Positions 1-8,942 of a stretch of DNA of 64,000 bases are shown here, one piece after another. The stretch is from positions 2,976,001 to 3,040,000 of the forward strand of contig NZ_CP035913.1 in assembly GCF_004209755.1 (NCBI RefSeq), written 5' to 3'. A program made the position numbers and the translations under genes. Below the pieces are notes generated by a model, which was not told the origin of the DNA, made no database searches, and saw nothing but the letters and a program-made list of their open reading frames with translations. The first letter of the stretch is position 1. Each line of letters begins with the position of its first letter. Source of the DNA: Pseudoduganella lutea (GTDB lineage Bacteria > Pseudomonadota > Gammaproteobacteria > Burkholderiales > Burkholderiaceae_D).

Positions 1-636
1 AACAATTCGCGCTGCTGGAACTGGTTCAATGCGCTCGACAACAACCATGGCCAGGGCGAACCCTCGCTCATCGCCGGCATCACGCGCGACATCATGGATA
101 CCTACCCGGTCGCCACCGGCCAGGTGTACATCGCCGGCATGTCGGCCGGCGGCGCGATGGCCGTCATCGTCGGCACCTTGTACCCGGAACTGTTTGCCGC
201 CGTGGGCGTGCATTCGGGGTTGCCGTTCGCCGCGGCACGCGACCTGTCGTCGGCCCTGGCGGCCATGAAGCGCGGCGCCGGCAGCGCGCGGACGGTGAAA
301 AGCGCCGGCCTGCCGATCATCGTGTTCCACGGCGACCAGGATACGACCGTCCACCCCGTCAATGGCGAGGAATTGATGGAGCAGGGCTTGCGCAGCCACC
401 CGCTGGGGCCGAAGGCCCTGCCTTCGCGGCTGGCCGGGCGCGTGCCGGACGGCCATGCCTACACCCGCACGAAGCACTGGCTGCACGATGGCTCGCCGCT
501 GGCCGAGCATTGGGTGGTCCACGGCGCCGGCCATGCCTGGTCCGGCGGCAGCCCCGCCGGCAGCTACACGGACGACAAGGGGCCGGACGCGAGCCGTGAA
601 ATGATGCGCTTCTTCGCGACGGTGCGCGGCGGTTGA
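1..636 (+). CDS. Extracellular PHA depolymerase (type 1 catalytic domain), 3' part
   Basis: The last 211 codons of a gene that begins before the window; the frame is open from base 1. The protein is an alpha/beta hydrolase of the PHB-depolymerase esterase family. The lipase box GMSAGGAM (Ser nucleophile) lies about 15 residues after VATGQVY, the probable catalytic Asp is in HGDQDTTVHP and the His in VHGAGHAW. An upstream NNSRCWNWF stretch is typical of the family. The enzyme would cleave short-chain polyhydroxyalkanoate ester bonds outside the cell, but the signal peptide is not in view. It stops just before a convergent small gene. The family is secure; polymer specificity is inferred. Confidence 0.88.
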   Translation, partial: NNSRCWNWFNALDNNHGQGEPSLIAGITRDIMDTYPVATGQVYIAGMSAGGAMAVIVGTLYPELFAAVGVHSGLPFAAARDLSSALAAMKRGAGSARTVKSAGLPIIVFHGDQDTTVHPVNGEELMEQGLRSHPLGPKALPSRLAGRVPDGHAYTRTKHWLHDGSPLAEHWVVHGAGHAWSGGSPAGSYTDDKGPDASREMMRFFATVRGG

Positions 637-649
637 GGGCGTGGCCGCG

Positions 650-916
650 TTATTGAGGGTGCGGCCGCGCTAGCGCCGCGATATGCGCCTTCAGGCAGTC
701 CGGGCACCAGCAGCCGACGGCTGCCGCCGTGGCCCGACCTTCCGCCGTACCTTCGCCCATGCCGTCGCCCGCCCCTTCCTGCCGGGGTACCGGGACGGCA
801 GGCGGCAGCAACGTGCACCAGCACGGCGGTTCGACGGCATCATTGCCCATGTTGCCGGGCTTCCCGTCGGCCATCGCGCAGTGAAAGGTGGCGCCGCAGC
901 GCTCGCAGGTGCTCAT
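650..916 (-). CDS. Cysteine-rich CWC family protein
   Basis: An 88-residue protein with paired cysteines: CERCGATFHC near the N-terminus, PCWC in the middle and CWCPDC near the C-terminus. This matches the small cysteine-rich CWC family, probable metal-binding proteins of unknown function common in proteobacteria. I chose the ATG at 914-916 because the CERC motif then starts four residues in, as in the family. A TTG at 950-952 would add 12 residues. It converges on the PHA depolymerase and is divergent from argB. Confidence 0.7.
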   Translation of the reverse strand: MSTCERCGATFHCAMADGKPGNMGNDAVEPPCWCTLLPPAVPVPRQEGAGDGMGEGTAEGRATAAAVGCWCPDCLKAHIAALARPHPQ

Positions 917-975
917 CGTGCCGAGGCTAATCGATCGTTCGTGAAATGACAACTAATTTGCGGCGGATTTGGTTT

Positions 976-1054
976 TATAATGCGCGTCAAAACCACCATT
1001 GCCGGCCGTCACTGGCCGGCGGAAGCGGCCTAGCCTGCCGCTTCGCTGTAAAAT
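976..1054 (+). promoter_or_regulatory. Possible argB promoter elements
   Basis: Two hexamers resembling sigma-70 -10 boxes lie before argB: a perfect TATAAT at 976-981, and TAAAAT at 1049-1054 about 27 bases before the ATG. Neither has a convincing -35 at 16-18 bp, so this is only a candidate region. Confidence 0.3.
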
Positions 1055-1081
1055 CGCCCCATACTCTTTACCGGACCCGCC

Positions 1082-2008
1082 ATGAGCCAACTGTCGAATT
1101 TGAACCTGGATGTGCCAGCCGATGACCTCGCCGCCGTTTCCCCGGCGATCAAGGCACAGATCCTTGCGGAAGCCCTGCCGTACATCCGCAATTTTCATGG
1201 CAAGACCATCGTCATCAAATACGGTGGCAACGCGATGACCGATGAGCGCCTGAAGCACGGCTTCGCGCGCGATGTCATCCTGCTGAAGCTGGTCGGCATG
1301 AATCCGGTCGTGGTCCACGGCGGCGGTCCCCAGATCGACAATGCGCTGAAGAAGATCGGCAAGCAGGGCACGTTCGTGCAGGGCATGCGCATCACCGACG
1401 AGGAAACCATGGAAGTCGTGGAATGGGTGCTCGGCGGCGAAGTCCAGCAGGACATCGTCATGCTGATCAACCACTACGGCGGCCAGGCCGTGGGCCTGAC
1501 GGGAAAGGACGGCGGCCTGATCCGCGCGCGCAAGATGGCGATGCCGGACAAGGAAAACCCGGGCCAGTACCTGGACATCGGCTTCGTCGGCGAAATCGAT
1601 GCGATCAACCCGGCCGTCGTGAAGGCGCTGCAGGACGACGCGTTCATTCCGATCATTTCGCCGATCGGTTTCGGCCAGGATGGCCAGGCCTACAACATCA
1701 ACGCCGACGTGGTGGCCGGCAAGATCGCCGAGATCCTGAAGGCGGAAAAGCTCATCATGATGACCAATATCGCCGGCGTGCAGGACAAGACCGGCAACCT
1801 GGTCACCGACCTTTCCGCCCGTGAAATCGACGAGATGTTTGCCGACGGCACGATCTCCGGCGGCATGCTGCCGAAGATTTCCTCCGCCCTCGACGCGGCC
1901 AAGTCCGGCGTCAACACGGTGCACATCATCGACGGCCGCATCGAGCACAGCCTGCTGCTCGAAGTGTTGACCGAACAGGCGTTTGGCACTATGATCCGGT
2001 CTCACTGA
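1082..2008 (+). CDS. argB: Acetylglutamate kinase
   Basis: A cytoplasmic kinase that phosphorylates N-acetyl-L-glutamate with ATP, the second step of arginine synthesis. The 308-residue sequence has the amino-acid-kinase signatures in order: VIKYGGNAM near residue 41, [10 protein letters not shown] near residue 77, LTGKDGG near 140, [13 protein letters not shown] near 205 and the [11 protein letters not shown] nucleotide-site segment after it. Length fits the family (about 300). The ATG at 1082 is the first start in frame; there is only a weak ribosome site. The gene is alone, closed by a strong terminator two bases after its stop. Confidence 0.97.
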   Translation: MSQLSNLNLDVPADDLAAVSPAIKAQILAEALPYIRNFHGKTIVIKYGGNAMTDERLKHGFARDVILLKLVGMNPVVVHGGGPQIDNALKKIGKQGTFVQGMRITDEETMEVVEWVLGGEVQQDIVMLINHYGGQAVGLTGKDGGLIRARKMAMPDKENPGQYLDIGFVGEIDAINPAVVKALQDDAFIPIISPIGFGQDGQAYNINADVVAGKIAEILKAEKLIMMTNIAGVQDKTGNLVTDLSAREIDEMFADGTISGGMLPKISSALDAAKSGVNTVHIIDGRIEHSLLLEVLTEQAFGTMIRSH

Positions 2009-2013
2009 AAAAA

Positions 2014-2039
2014 CGGGCGGTGCACACCGCCCGTTTTTT
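2014..2039 (+). terminator. Intrinsic terminator of argB
   Basis: A perfect 9-bp GC-rich stem (CGGGCGGTG at 2014-2022, CACCGCCCG at 2025-2033) with a two-base apex in the sequence, followed by six T. A run of six A precedes the stem, so it may also work on the minus strand. It isolates argB from the tRNA gene. Confidence 0.9.
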
Positions 2040-2058
2040 CAAAGCGTGCAGCGCAGAT

Positions 2059-2133
<75 letters not shown>

Positions 2134-2161
2134 CCCTCCCCGCTTTGCCTCCGCCTCATCC

Positions 2162-3088
2162 TCAGTACACCCGTTCCACCCGCAATCCTTGCCGCCGCAG
2201 CAGTTCCGGCACGCTGTCCTTCCCCACCAGGTGCAAGACCCCGATCGCGGCCACGCTCTGCTTTTCGCGCGCCAGCAGTGTCGCGATGCGTTCCGCCAGC
2301 AGCGGATTGCGCTCGCCCAGCAGCACACGGCTCACGAACCTTCCCGAAAACGTGTCGTCGGCAGCCGTCTTGTCGGCGATGCGGTCCAGTGCGGCACGGT
2401 CGGCCGTGGCCCATGCCGAAGCGATCGCGCGCGCATCGCTGGCCTGTTCGCGGCCATCGATCGCCTCGATCGTCTCCTGCAGGAACAGCGCCTGGTCGGA
2501 TGTGGCCATGCGCCCGAACAGCGCCATCTGCGCCTGCACGGATTCGAGCTCGACGATCTTCTGCTTGCGCGCCCGCGCCCCCTGCGACAGCCACACCTCC
2601 ACGGCCAGCGCGGTCTGGTAACCCTGCCGTTCGAATTCGCGCACCGTCAGCAGGCTCGCCAGCATCCAGGGCTTCATCGGCGCCACCGAGGCGGGTGGCA
2701 CGTCGTACTGGCGCAGCAGCCGCTCGAGGCGCGGCCGGTATGCGGCCGCCAGCTCGGCGGACGCGGGGCCGCGGCCGGCCGGGTACATGCCAAATTCGCG
2801 CACGGCGCCGGCAATGTCATCCTGGCTGCCCAGCGGGTCGACTTCCAGCGCCAGCACCGACGCGTTTTCCAGCGCGGCCGTGATCACGGGTTCGAGGGGA
2901 TAGAAGCTCTTTGCGCCGACGTGGATCGTGCCGAACAGCCATGTCACGTTGCCTGCCTTGCCATCCGCCTGCTCGATGCGGAACAGCGCGCCGCGGTTCG
3001 GGATGCCGTCCGCCGCCGTCGCTTGCGGCGCCAGCCCCGCGGTAAACACGAACAGGCAACAAAACATCACTATAATCTGGCGTCGCAT
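2162..3088 (-). CDS. TraB/GumN family protein, exported
   Basis: A 308-residue protein starting MRRQIIV, with an N-terminal hydrophobic signal peptide ending near AQATAAD-like sequence (about residue 25). The family hallmark LFGTIHVG follows at about residue 50, and a second conserved GVLHLVG motif lies near the C-terminus. These are typical of TraB/GumN (TiKi-type) domains, proposed to be metal-dependent proteases or chelatase-like enzymes; the substrate is unknown. The start at 3086-3088 has AAGGT a few bases upstream on the minus strand. It is divergent from the HAD gene, and the two ATG codons share the same CATG tetranucleotide. Confidence 0.85.
   Translation of the reverse strand: MRRQIIVMFCCLFVFTAGLAPQATAADGIPNRGALFRIEQADGKAGNVTWLFGTIHVGAKSFYPLEPVITAALENASVLALEVDPLGSQDDIAGAVREFGMYPAGRGPASAELAAAYRPRLERLLRQYDVPPASVAPMKPWMLASLLTVREFERQGYQTALAVEVWLSQGARARKQKIVELESVQAQMALFGRMATSDQALFLQETIEAIDGREQASDARAIASAWATADRAALDRIADKTAADDTFSGRFVSRVLLGERNPLLAERIATLLAREKQSVAAIGVLHLVGKDSVPELLRRQGLRVERVY
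3071..3076 (+). promoter_or_regulatory. -10 box of the HAD-slmA-pabB operon
   Basis: A perfect TATAAT ending 10 bases before the ATG at 3087, inside the signal-peptide codons of the divergent TraB/GumN gene. No clear -35 is visible at 17 bp. If used, the mRNA would start at about 3083, leaving almost no leader before the ATG. Confidence 0.5.
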
Positions 3089-3857
3089 GGCTACCTTTGC
3101 AGTTCCGAGAGACGTGAATATTAAACCTTTGGCCCCGGTCTGGCTGTTCGACCTCGACAACACGCTGCACAACGCATCGCACGCCATTTTCCCCGCGATC
3201 ATGGCGAACATGAACACGTACATCGCACGCGTGCTGGGCGATGGCACCACACCGGCCCACATCGACGCGGTGAATGCCGCGCGCACGCTGTACTGGAAGC
3301 GCTATGGCGCAACCCTGCTGGGACTGGTGAAGCACCATGGCGTAAAAGCCGACCATTTCCTCGCCGAGACGCATGGCATGGAGGACCTGCTGTCGATGAT
3401 CCGGCATGAAAAAGGCCTCGGCCAGCTGCTGAAGCGCCTGCCGGGCCGCAAGGTGCTGCTGACGAACGCGCCGCACCGCTATTCGACGATGGTGCTGCGC
3501 CACCTCGGCATACAGCGCCACTTCTCGCACCACATCGCCATCGAATCGATGCGCGTGCATGGCCAGCTGCGGCCGAAGCCCTCGAAGCTGTTGCTGCGCA
3601 AGGTGATGCGCCGCCAGCAGGTGGCGGCGCGGCGCTGCATCCTTGTCGAGGACACCCTGGCCAACCTGCGCACCGCGCATGCGCTGGGCATGCGCACGGC
3701 GTGGGTCACGCAATACCTGAAAGTGGGGGATCCGATCGGCGCGGCGCACCCGCCCAAGCGCCTGGTCCGCCCCGGCTGGGTCGACGTCAAAGTAAAATCC
3801 GTCAAACACCTGCCGGCGCGGCTGTCGCACCTGCGCCGCAATACCGTGATCGAATAA
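3087..3857 (+). CDS. HAD-superfamily hydrolase, pyrimidine 5'-nucleotidase type
   Basis: A 256-residue HAD phosphatase. Motif I is VWLFDLDNTLHN (nucleophile and acid Asp pair), motif II KVLLTNAP, motif III the RPKPSK lysine and motif IV ILVEDTLANL. The helical cap between motifs I and II and the wording of motif I fit the pyrimidine 5'-nucleotidase (SDT1-like) group, which dephosphorylates UMP/CMP-type nucleotides. The ATG start is uncertain: it has no ribosome site and overlaps the divergent ATG. A GTG at 3114, ten residues before motif I and preceded by GAGAG, is a good alternative. The stop overlaps the slmA ATG (TAATG), suggesting translational coupling. Confidence 0.85.
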   Translation: MATFAVPRDVNIKPLAPVWLFDLDNTLHNASHAIFPAIMANMNTYIARVLGDGTTPAHIDAVNAARTLYWKRYGATLLGLVKHHGVKADHFLAETHGMEDLLSMIRHEKGLGQLLKRLPGRKVLLTNAPHRYSTMVLRHLGIQRHFSHHIAIESMRVHGQLRPKPSKLLLRKVMRRQQVAARRCILVEDTLANLRTAHALGMRTAWVTQYLKVGDPIGAAHPPKRLVRPGWVDVKVKSVKHLPARLSHLRRNTVIE

Positions 3858-4438
3858 TGGCAACCCAACCGTCCGGCCAGCGCAAGCTGCAAATCCTCCA
3901 GGCCCTGGCCGCGATGCTCGAGCATCCGAAGGGCGAGAAGATCACCACGGCCGCGCTGGCGCGCCGGCTCGACGTCTCCGAGGCGGCGCTGTACCGCCAT
4001 TTCGCCAGCAAGGCGCAAATGTTCGAGGGCTTGATCGAGTTCATCGAAACCTCGGTCTTCGGCCTGATCAACCAGATCACCGAGCGCCAGCAGGATGGCC
4101 TGGCGCAGGCATGCGACATCCTCGCGATGCTGCTGCACTTCGCCACCAACAACCCGGGCATGACGCGCGTGCTGATCGGCGATGCGCTGGTGGGCGAAGA
4201 CGAGCGGCTGCAGCAGCGCATGAACGGCTTCTACGACCGCGTGGAACTGGCCCTGAAGGGCGCCTTGCGGCAGGCCGTCGCCGACGCGGCGGCGGGCGAC
4301 CAGGAACGCGACGTGGCGCTGCGCGCCAGCCTGATGGTGGCGTTCGTGGTGGGCCGCTGGCACCGCTATGCAAAGAGCGGCTTCACCCTCTCCCCGGCGC
4401 AGGACGCGAACGCGCAGATCGCGCTGCTGCTGCGCTGA
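3857..4438 (+). CDS. slmA: Nucleoid occlusion factor SlmA
   Basis: A 193-residue TetR-fold protein. The N-terminal helix-turn-helix reads TTAALARRLDVSEAALYRHF at about residues 35-54, followed by the all-helical ligand or FtsZ-binding domain with NNPGMTRVLIGDALVGED. This matches SlmA, which binds chromosomal SBS sites and blocks FtsZ assembly over the nucleoid (family length about 198). Translation is probably coupled to the HAD gene by a one-base overlap, and pabB-pabC follows after 16 bases. Assignment over a generic TetR regulator rests on the conserved middle motifs. Confidence 0.88.
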   Translation: MATQPSGQRKLQILQALAAMLEHPKGEKITTAALARRLDVSEAALYRHFASKAQMFEGLIEFIETSVFGLINQITERQQDGLAQACDILAMLLHFATNNPGMTRVLIGDALVGEDERLQQRMNGFYDRVELALKGALRQAVADAAAGDQERDVALRASLMVAFVVGRWHRYAKSGFTLSPAQDANAQIALLLR

Positions 4439-4454
4439 CCGCGATGAATGCCGA

Positions 4455-6305
4455 ATGAATACCGAATGCTTCGCCCTGCTCGATGATGCCGCCGCCGGTG
4501 GCCGATCGCGCCTGCTGACCGGCCACGTGCGCACGCTGCGCTGTACCTCGTTCGATGCCTGGCCGGCCCTGCTGCGGGACATGGACGCGGCGCTGGCGCA
4601 GGGGCTGTTTGCCGTCACGCTGTGCAGCTACGAACTGGGCCATCACATCGTGGGCATCGCGCCGCGCGATGCCGGCGTGCCGCTGGCGCAGGTACTGCTG
4701 TTCCGGCAGTGCGATCACCTGGACGGCGAAGCGGTGGCACGCTGGCTGCTGGAACGCGAGCGGGAATGTGAGCAAATGCGCGCTGCCGGCGGTACCGGAC
4801 ATGGCGTCGCCGGCGTGGCCGGCATCGCGGCCAGCGTCACCGAAACGCAGTTCACGGCGGCGATCGCGCGCATTCGCGACTACATCGCGGCGGGCGACAC
4901 CTACCAGGTCAACTACACGTACCGCCTGCGCTTCGATGCCTTCGGCTCGCCGTGCGCGCTGTACCAGCGCTTGCGTGCGCGCCAGCCGGTGCCCTATGGC
5001 GCGCTGGTGATGACCGACGACGGCACGGCGGTGCTGTCGCTGTCGCCGGAGCTGTTCGTGCGGCGCACGGGCAACATGCTGACCGCCCAGCCGATGAAAG
5101 GCACCGCGCCCGCGGCGCTGCCGGGCGAGGCTGACGATATCGAGGCGGAGAATGCACGTCGCGCCGCCGTGCTGGCGGCCGACCCGAAGAACCGCGCGGA
5201 AAACCTGATGATCGTCGACCTGCTGCGCAACGACATCGGCCGCGTGGCCGTGACCGGCTCGGTGCAGGTGCCGGCACTGTTCGACGTGCGGCGCTACAGC
5301 GGCGTCCTGCAGATGACTTCCACCGTGCAGGCGCAGGTCCGGCCGGATGCCAGCCTGGCCGACCTGTTCGCCGCGCTGTACCCCTGCGGCTCAATCACCG
5401 GTGCGCCGAAACGGCGCACGATGGAAATCATCGCCGAACTGGAAGCGGACCCGCGCGGCCTGTACACGGGCGCGATCGGCTGGTTCGATCCGCCGCGCCC
5501 CGGCGCGCCGGGCGATTTTTGCCTGAACGTGCCGATCCGCACCCTGGCCCTGCGGCCGGAAGCCGATGGCGTGCGGCGCGGCGAGATGGGCGTGGGCGCG
5601 GGCATCGTGTACGACAGCGTGGCGCAGGACGAATACGCCGAATGCCGGCTGAAGGCGCGGTTCCTGACCGGCCTGTCGAACGATTTCGAACTGTTCGAAA
5701 CGATGCATGCCACGCGGGAGGGCGGAGCGCGGCACGTGGAACGGCACCTGGCGCGTCTGGCGCGGTCGGCTCGCTACTTCGGCTTCGCCTGGGACGAAGC
5801 GGCCGCCAGGGCCTATATCGCCGTTGCCTGCAACGCCCTGCAGGCTGGAGTGGAACACCGGTTGCGCCTCGCAATGAACGGGGCCGGCGGTTTCGCGGTG
5901 CAAACCGGCGTGCTGGCGCCGCTGCAGCAGCCGGTGCGCGTGCTGCTGGCGGAATCATCCACCGCGTCGAACGACCTGTTCCTGCGCCACAAGAGCACGC
6001 TGCGCGCGGGGTATGACGCGGCCTGGAAGGCGGCCGAAGCGCAGGGCGCGTTCGACCAGCTGCACTTCAATGAACGGGGCGAACTGACCGAGGGCGGCCG
6101 CAGCAACGTGTTCGTGCGCATCGACGGCCGCTGGCTCACGCCACCGCTGTCGTGCGGCCTGCTGCCGGGCGTGATGCGCGCCGTGATACTGGAAGCGTGG
6201 GGCGCCACGGAAACGCCCATCACGCGCGACATGCTGGCGGGGGCCGAGGAAATCGTCGTCTGCAACGCGCTGCGGGGCGCGCTGCGCGCTGAATTGGTGA
6301 CCTAG
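4455..6305 (+). CDS. pabB: Fused aminodeoxychorismate synthase component I / aminodeoxychorismate lyase
   Basis: A 616-residue fusion for 4-aminobenzoate (folate) synthesis. The chorismate-binding PabB half (about residues 110-390) shows AAGDTYQVNYT, QPMKGTAP, KNRAENLMIVDLLRND and YPCGSITGAPKRRTMEI. The C-terminal class IV PLP half (about 400-616, PabC) starts FELFETMHATREGG and includes NERGELTEGGRSNVFV and CGLLPGVMR. PabB makes 4-amino-4-deoxychorismate and PabC splits off pyruvate. The glutamine amidotransferase PabA is not in the window. The ATG at 4455 was chosen because the PabB N-terminal region begins there; upstream codons belong to slmA in another frame. Confidence 0.93.
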   Translation: MNTECFALLDDAAAGGRSRLLTGHVRTLRCTSFDAWPALLRDMDAALAQGLFAVTLCSYELGHHIVGIAPRDAGVPLAQVLLFRQCDHLDGEAVARWLLERERECEQMRAAGGTGHGVAGVAGIAASVTETQFTAAIARIRDYIAAGDTYQVNYTYRLRFDAFGSPCALYQRLRARQPVPYGALVMTDDGTAVLSLSPELFVRRTGNMLTAQPMKGTAPAALPGEADDIEAENARRAAVLAADPKNRAENLMIVDLLRNDIGRVAVTGSVQVPALFDVRRYSGVLQMTSTVQAQVRPDASLADLFAALYPCGSITGAPKRRTMEIIAELEADPRGLYTGAIGWFDPPRPGAPGDFCLNVPIRTLALRPEADGVRRGEMGVGAGIVYDSVAQDEYAECRLKARFLTGLSNDFELFETMHATREGGARHVERHLARLARSARYFGFAWDEAAARAYIAVACNALQAGVEHRLRLAMNGAGGFAVQTGVLAPLQQPVRVLLAESSTASNDLFLRHKSTLRAGYDAAWKAAEAQGAFDQLHFNERGELTEGGRSNVFVRIDGRWLTPPLSCGLLPGVMRAVILEAWGATETPITRDMLAGAEEIVVCNALRGALRAELVT

Positions 6306-6319
6306 TTGGCACCGGGAGC

Positions 6320-6679
6320 CTACAGGCTGACGAACGTCCTGAAGCCGCCCCAGAACATGCGCTTGCCGTCGAACGGCATCGATTCCGGCGTCATCGAATC
6401 CTTCAGGCGCGGATCGTTCATCACCTTTTCATTGATCACATCGCGTTCCTCGCGCGAGTTGTAGACGATCCAGGAAAAGAACACGGTTTCGTCCTCCTTG
6501 AGCTGCACGGCTTGTGGAAAGGACGTGACTTCCCCCGGCTTTATATCGTCCGCGATGCACTCGTGGAATTCCAGTGCGCCGTGTTCGCGCCACACGGCGC
6601 CGGCCGTCTCGGCCATCGCGCGATACGCTTCGATCTTGTCTTTCGGGACGGGGACTACGAAACCATCGACATAGGGCAT
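6320..6679 (-). CDS. DUF1428 (YbaA-like) protein
   Basis: A 119-residue cytoplasmic protein starting MPYVDGFVVPVPKDK, with the family's FHECIADD, FFSWIVYNSREERD and FDGKRMFWGGF segments. DUF1428 proteins have a dimeric ferredoxin-like alpha/beta barrel fold; no function is established. The start is secure: AAGGAGGAG sits seven bases upstream on the minus strand. It converges with pabB-pabC and lies downstream of the FtrA-type regulator with a separate start. Confidence 0.9.
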   Translation of the reverse strand: MPYVDGFVVPVPKDKIEAYRAMAETAGAVWREHGALEFHECIADDIKPGEVTSFPQAVQLKEDETVFFSWIVYNSREERDVINEKVMNDPRLKDSMTPESMPFDGKRMFWGGFRTFVSL

Positions 6680-6738
6680 GGTGGACTCCTCCTTGTTTTG
6701 AAAGCTCGCGGGCGGCCGGGCGGCCGCGCCCATGCAGC

Positions 6739-7722
6739 TTAGTCCACGGATGTGCCCGCAACAAGGAATGCTTTCCGGTAAGCGCCCGGTGTCGTGGCGG
6801 CCAGCCGCCTGAAGTGATGCCGCAACGATTCCTCCGAGCCGAAGCCGGCCCGTTCCGCCACCTGCGCCAGCGGCAGCGGCGATTCCAGCAGCTCCTTGGC
6901 GAATGCAATCCGCTCGCGCGTCAGCCATTCGACCGGTCCCATGCCGGTGGCATCGCGAAATTGCCGTTGCAGCGTGCGCCCACTCATTGCCGCCCGTTCG
7001 GCCATCGTGGCCACGGTATGCGCCTGCGCGGGATGCCGCCGCAGCCAGTCCATCAGTTTTGCCAGCCGCCCCGCTTCGTCGGCGGGCATCGGGCGTGGCA
7101 GGAACTGGGCCTGCCCGCCCTCGCGGTGCGGCGCCACCACGAGCCGTTGCGCCACCATGTTGCCGACCCGCGCGCCATAGTCGCGGCGCACCAGGTGCAG
7201 CAGCATGTCCAGCCCCGCGGCAGAACCGGCCGAGGTGATCACCTGCCCGTTGTCGATGTACAGCGCATCCGGTTCGACGGTGATCGCCGGGTGGCGCTGC
7301 GCCAGCCGGCCAGCGTAGCGCCAGTGGGTGGTGGCACGCTGGCCATCGAGCACACCTGCCGCGGCCAGCACGAACACGCCGGAACAGATCGAGCACAGGC
7401 GCGTGCCGCGGGCGTGCGCGGCGCGCAGGGCTGCAAGCAGTGCGGGCGGTGGCGGTTCGTCGGCGTCGCGCCAGCCGGGAATGACGATGGTGTCCGCCTT
7501 CTTCAGCAAGCCCGGCGCGTAGCGGGCCTGGATCGTGATGCCGCCGGCGGCGCGGATCGGGCCCCGCTCCACGGCGCACACCTGGAAGTCGTACCAGTCC
7601 ACGCCCAGTTCCGGACGGTCGAGCGCGAACAGCTCGACCGTGCAGCCGAATTCAAAGGTGCACAGGCCGTCGTAGGCGAGAGCGACGACGAGGTGGCGTC
7701 GCGGAATGTGAGCAGGGGGCAT
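6739..7722 (-). CDS. ftrA: GlxA/FtrA-type AraC-family regulator
   Basis: A 327-residue regulator. The first 190 residues form a DJ-1/PfpI-like domain (LVVALAYDGLCTFEFGC, IPGWRD, CSICSGVFVLAAAG with the nucleophile-elbow Cys), followed by an AraC HTH pair (TVATMAERAAMSGRTLQRQF and LAQVAERAGFGSEESLRHHF). This is the FtrA layout. It is divergent from a single-domain rhodanese starting 96 bp away, a pairing often seen with FtrA, so it probably controls that gene. The inducer is unknown. Confidence 0.85.
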   Translation of the reverse strand: MPPAHIPRRHLVVALAYDGLCTFEFGCTVELFALDRPELGVDWYDFQVCAVERGPIRAAGGITIQARYAPGLLKKADTIVIPGWRDADEPPPPALLAALRAAHARGTRLCSICSGVFVLAAAGVLDGQRATTHWRYAGRLAQRHPAITVEPDALYIDNGQVITSAGSAAGLDMLLHLVRRDYGARVGNMVAQRLVVAPHREGGQAQFLPRPMPADEAGRLAKLMDWLRRHPAQAHTVATMAERAAMSGRTLQRQFRDATGMGPVEWLTRERIAFAKELLESPLPLAQVAERAGFGSEESLRHHFRRLAATTPGAYRKAFLVAGTSVD

Positions 7723-7818
7723 GGCGCAATCTTAACGCAGGTTGGCATTTGCGCCACTGCCCCGGCATGCCGGGCAGGCCGACAATGAAGCCTCGTTCAA
7801 CCAATCAAGGAGTCGATG

Positions 7819-8211
7819 ATGTCGATCGTGACCGAAGTTCCCGCCGCCCCCGCCGATGCGGCGCTGGCCCATTTCGAAGATTCACTGCGGTTCGAGACGG
7901 ATTGCTGGGACGTGCACAGCGTGCTCGGCACGCCGCAGCAGGATTTCGTGCTGCTGGACGTGCGCGGCACGGAAAAGTACGCGCAAGGCCACGTGCCGGG
8001 CGCCGTCGACCTGGCGCAGCGCAAGATCATCGGGTCGAAGCTGGCCGAATACCCGGCCGACACGCTGTTCGTGACCTATTGCGCCGGCCCGCACTGCAAT
8101 GGCGCCGCCCGGGCCGCCATCCGCATTGCCCAGCTGGGGCGGCCCGTGAAGGTCATGCCGGGCGGGATCACCGGATGGCTGGACGAGGGGTTCGAACTCG
8201 CCCGCGACTGA
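7819..8211 (+). CDS. Single-domain rhodanese-like sulfurtransferase
   Basis: A 130-residue rhodanese. It has VLLDVRGTEKYAQGHVPGAVDL, the active-site loop CAGPHCNGAAR with the catalytic Cys, and the closing PVKVMPGGITGWLDEGFEL. It would move sulfane sulfur or reduce a related substrate in the cytoplasm. Two ATGs lie at 7816 and 7819; AAGGAG at 7807-7812 gives better spacing (six bases) to the second. It is divergent from the ftrA-type regulator and converges on the peroxidase. Confidence 0.9.
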   Translation: MSIVTEVPAAPADAALAHFEDSLRFETDCWDVHSVLGTPQQDFVLLDVRGTEKYAQGHVPGAVDLAQRKIIGSKLAEYPADTLFVTYCAGPHCNGAARAAIRIAQLGRPVKVMPGGITGWLDEGFELARD

Positions 8212-8222
8212 TCACGACCTGG

Positions 8223-8837
8223 TCAGGAGGCCAGCGCCTTCTCGATCGCCCCGACCACCGCCTTGTCCTGCGGCGTGACCTTGCTGGGGAAGTTTTCGAT
8301 GACCTTGCCGTCGCGCCCGATCAGGTACTTGTGGAAGTTCCAGCCGGGCGTCTTGCCGGTGGCCTTGATCAGGTCTGCGTACAGCGGGTTCGCCGCGCTG
8401 CCGGACACCACCGTCTTGGCGAACATCGGGAACTTCACGCCGTAGGTGTTGAAGCAGAGATCGGCGATTTCCTTTGCCGTACCCGGTTCCTGCTTGCCGA
8501 AGTCGTTCGACGGGAAGCCCAGCACCACCAGGCCCTTGTCGGCGTATTTCGCATGCAGCGCCTCGAGCCCTTCATACTGTTTCGTGTAGCCGCAATAGCT
8601 GGCCGTGTTGACGACGAGGACCACCTTGCCGGCATACTGGCACAGGTCTTGCGGAGCTTCGTCCTGCAAGCGCTTGAACGAGCGGTGCAGGATGGCCGGG
8701 CAATTGGCCGGGCGCGTTGCCGCTGCTGGAGCGGCCGGCGCGGCGGAGGTGGATACAGCGGGCTGCTGCGCGAAGGCGCTTGCCGCAGCCAGCAGGCCAA
8801 ATGCGGAGACGGCCGTGAACTTGAACAGGATAGTCAT
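8223..8837 (-). CDS. Glutathione peroxidase family protein, exported
   Basis: A 204-residue thiol peroxidase with an N-terminal signal peptide (MTILFKFTAVSAFGLLAAAS, cleavage probably after SAFA). The catalytic Cys is in NTASYCGYTKQYEGL, the Gln in GFPSNDFGKQEPGT and the Trp in GWNFHKYLIGRDG. It should reduce peroxides in the periplasm, with thioredoxin- or glutathione-like donors unknown. I chose the ATG at 8835-8837 because it begins the signal peptide; an ATG 33 bases upstream is also in frame. No ribosome site is clear. Confidence 0.9.
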   Translation of the reverse strand: MTILFKFTAVSAFGLLAAASAFAQQPAVSTSAAPAAPAAATRPANCPAILHRSFKRLQDEAPQDLCQYAGKVVLVVNTASYCGYTKQYEGLEALHAKYADKGLVVLGFPSNDFGKQEPGTAKEIADLCFNTYGVKFPMFAKTVVSGSAANPLYADLIKATGKTPGWNFHKYLIGRDGKVIENFPSKVTPQDKAVVGAIEKALAS

Positions 8838-8942
8838 GTCGAAATCGGCAATGTAATGGTAAAAGACCATTGTATGCCGGCCGGACGGCGCTGTCCCGGC
8901 TTTGCGCTTGCATCCCGCAACACTACCGGTCTGGAGCAGCCA

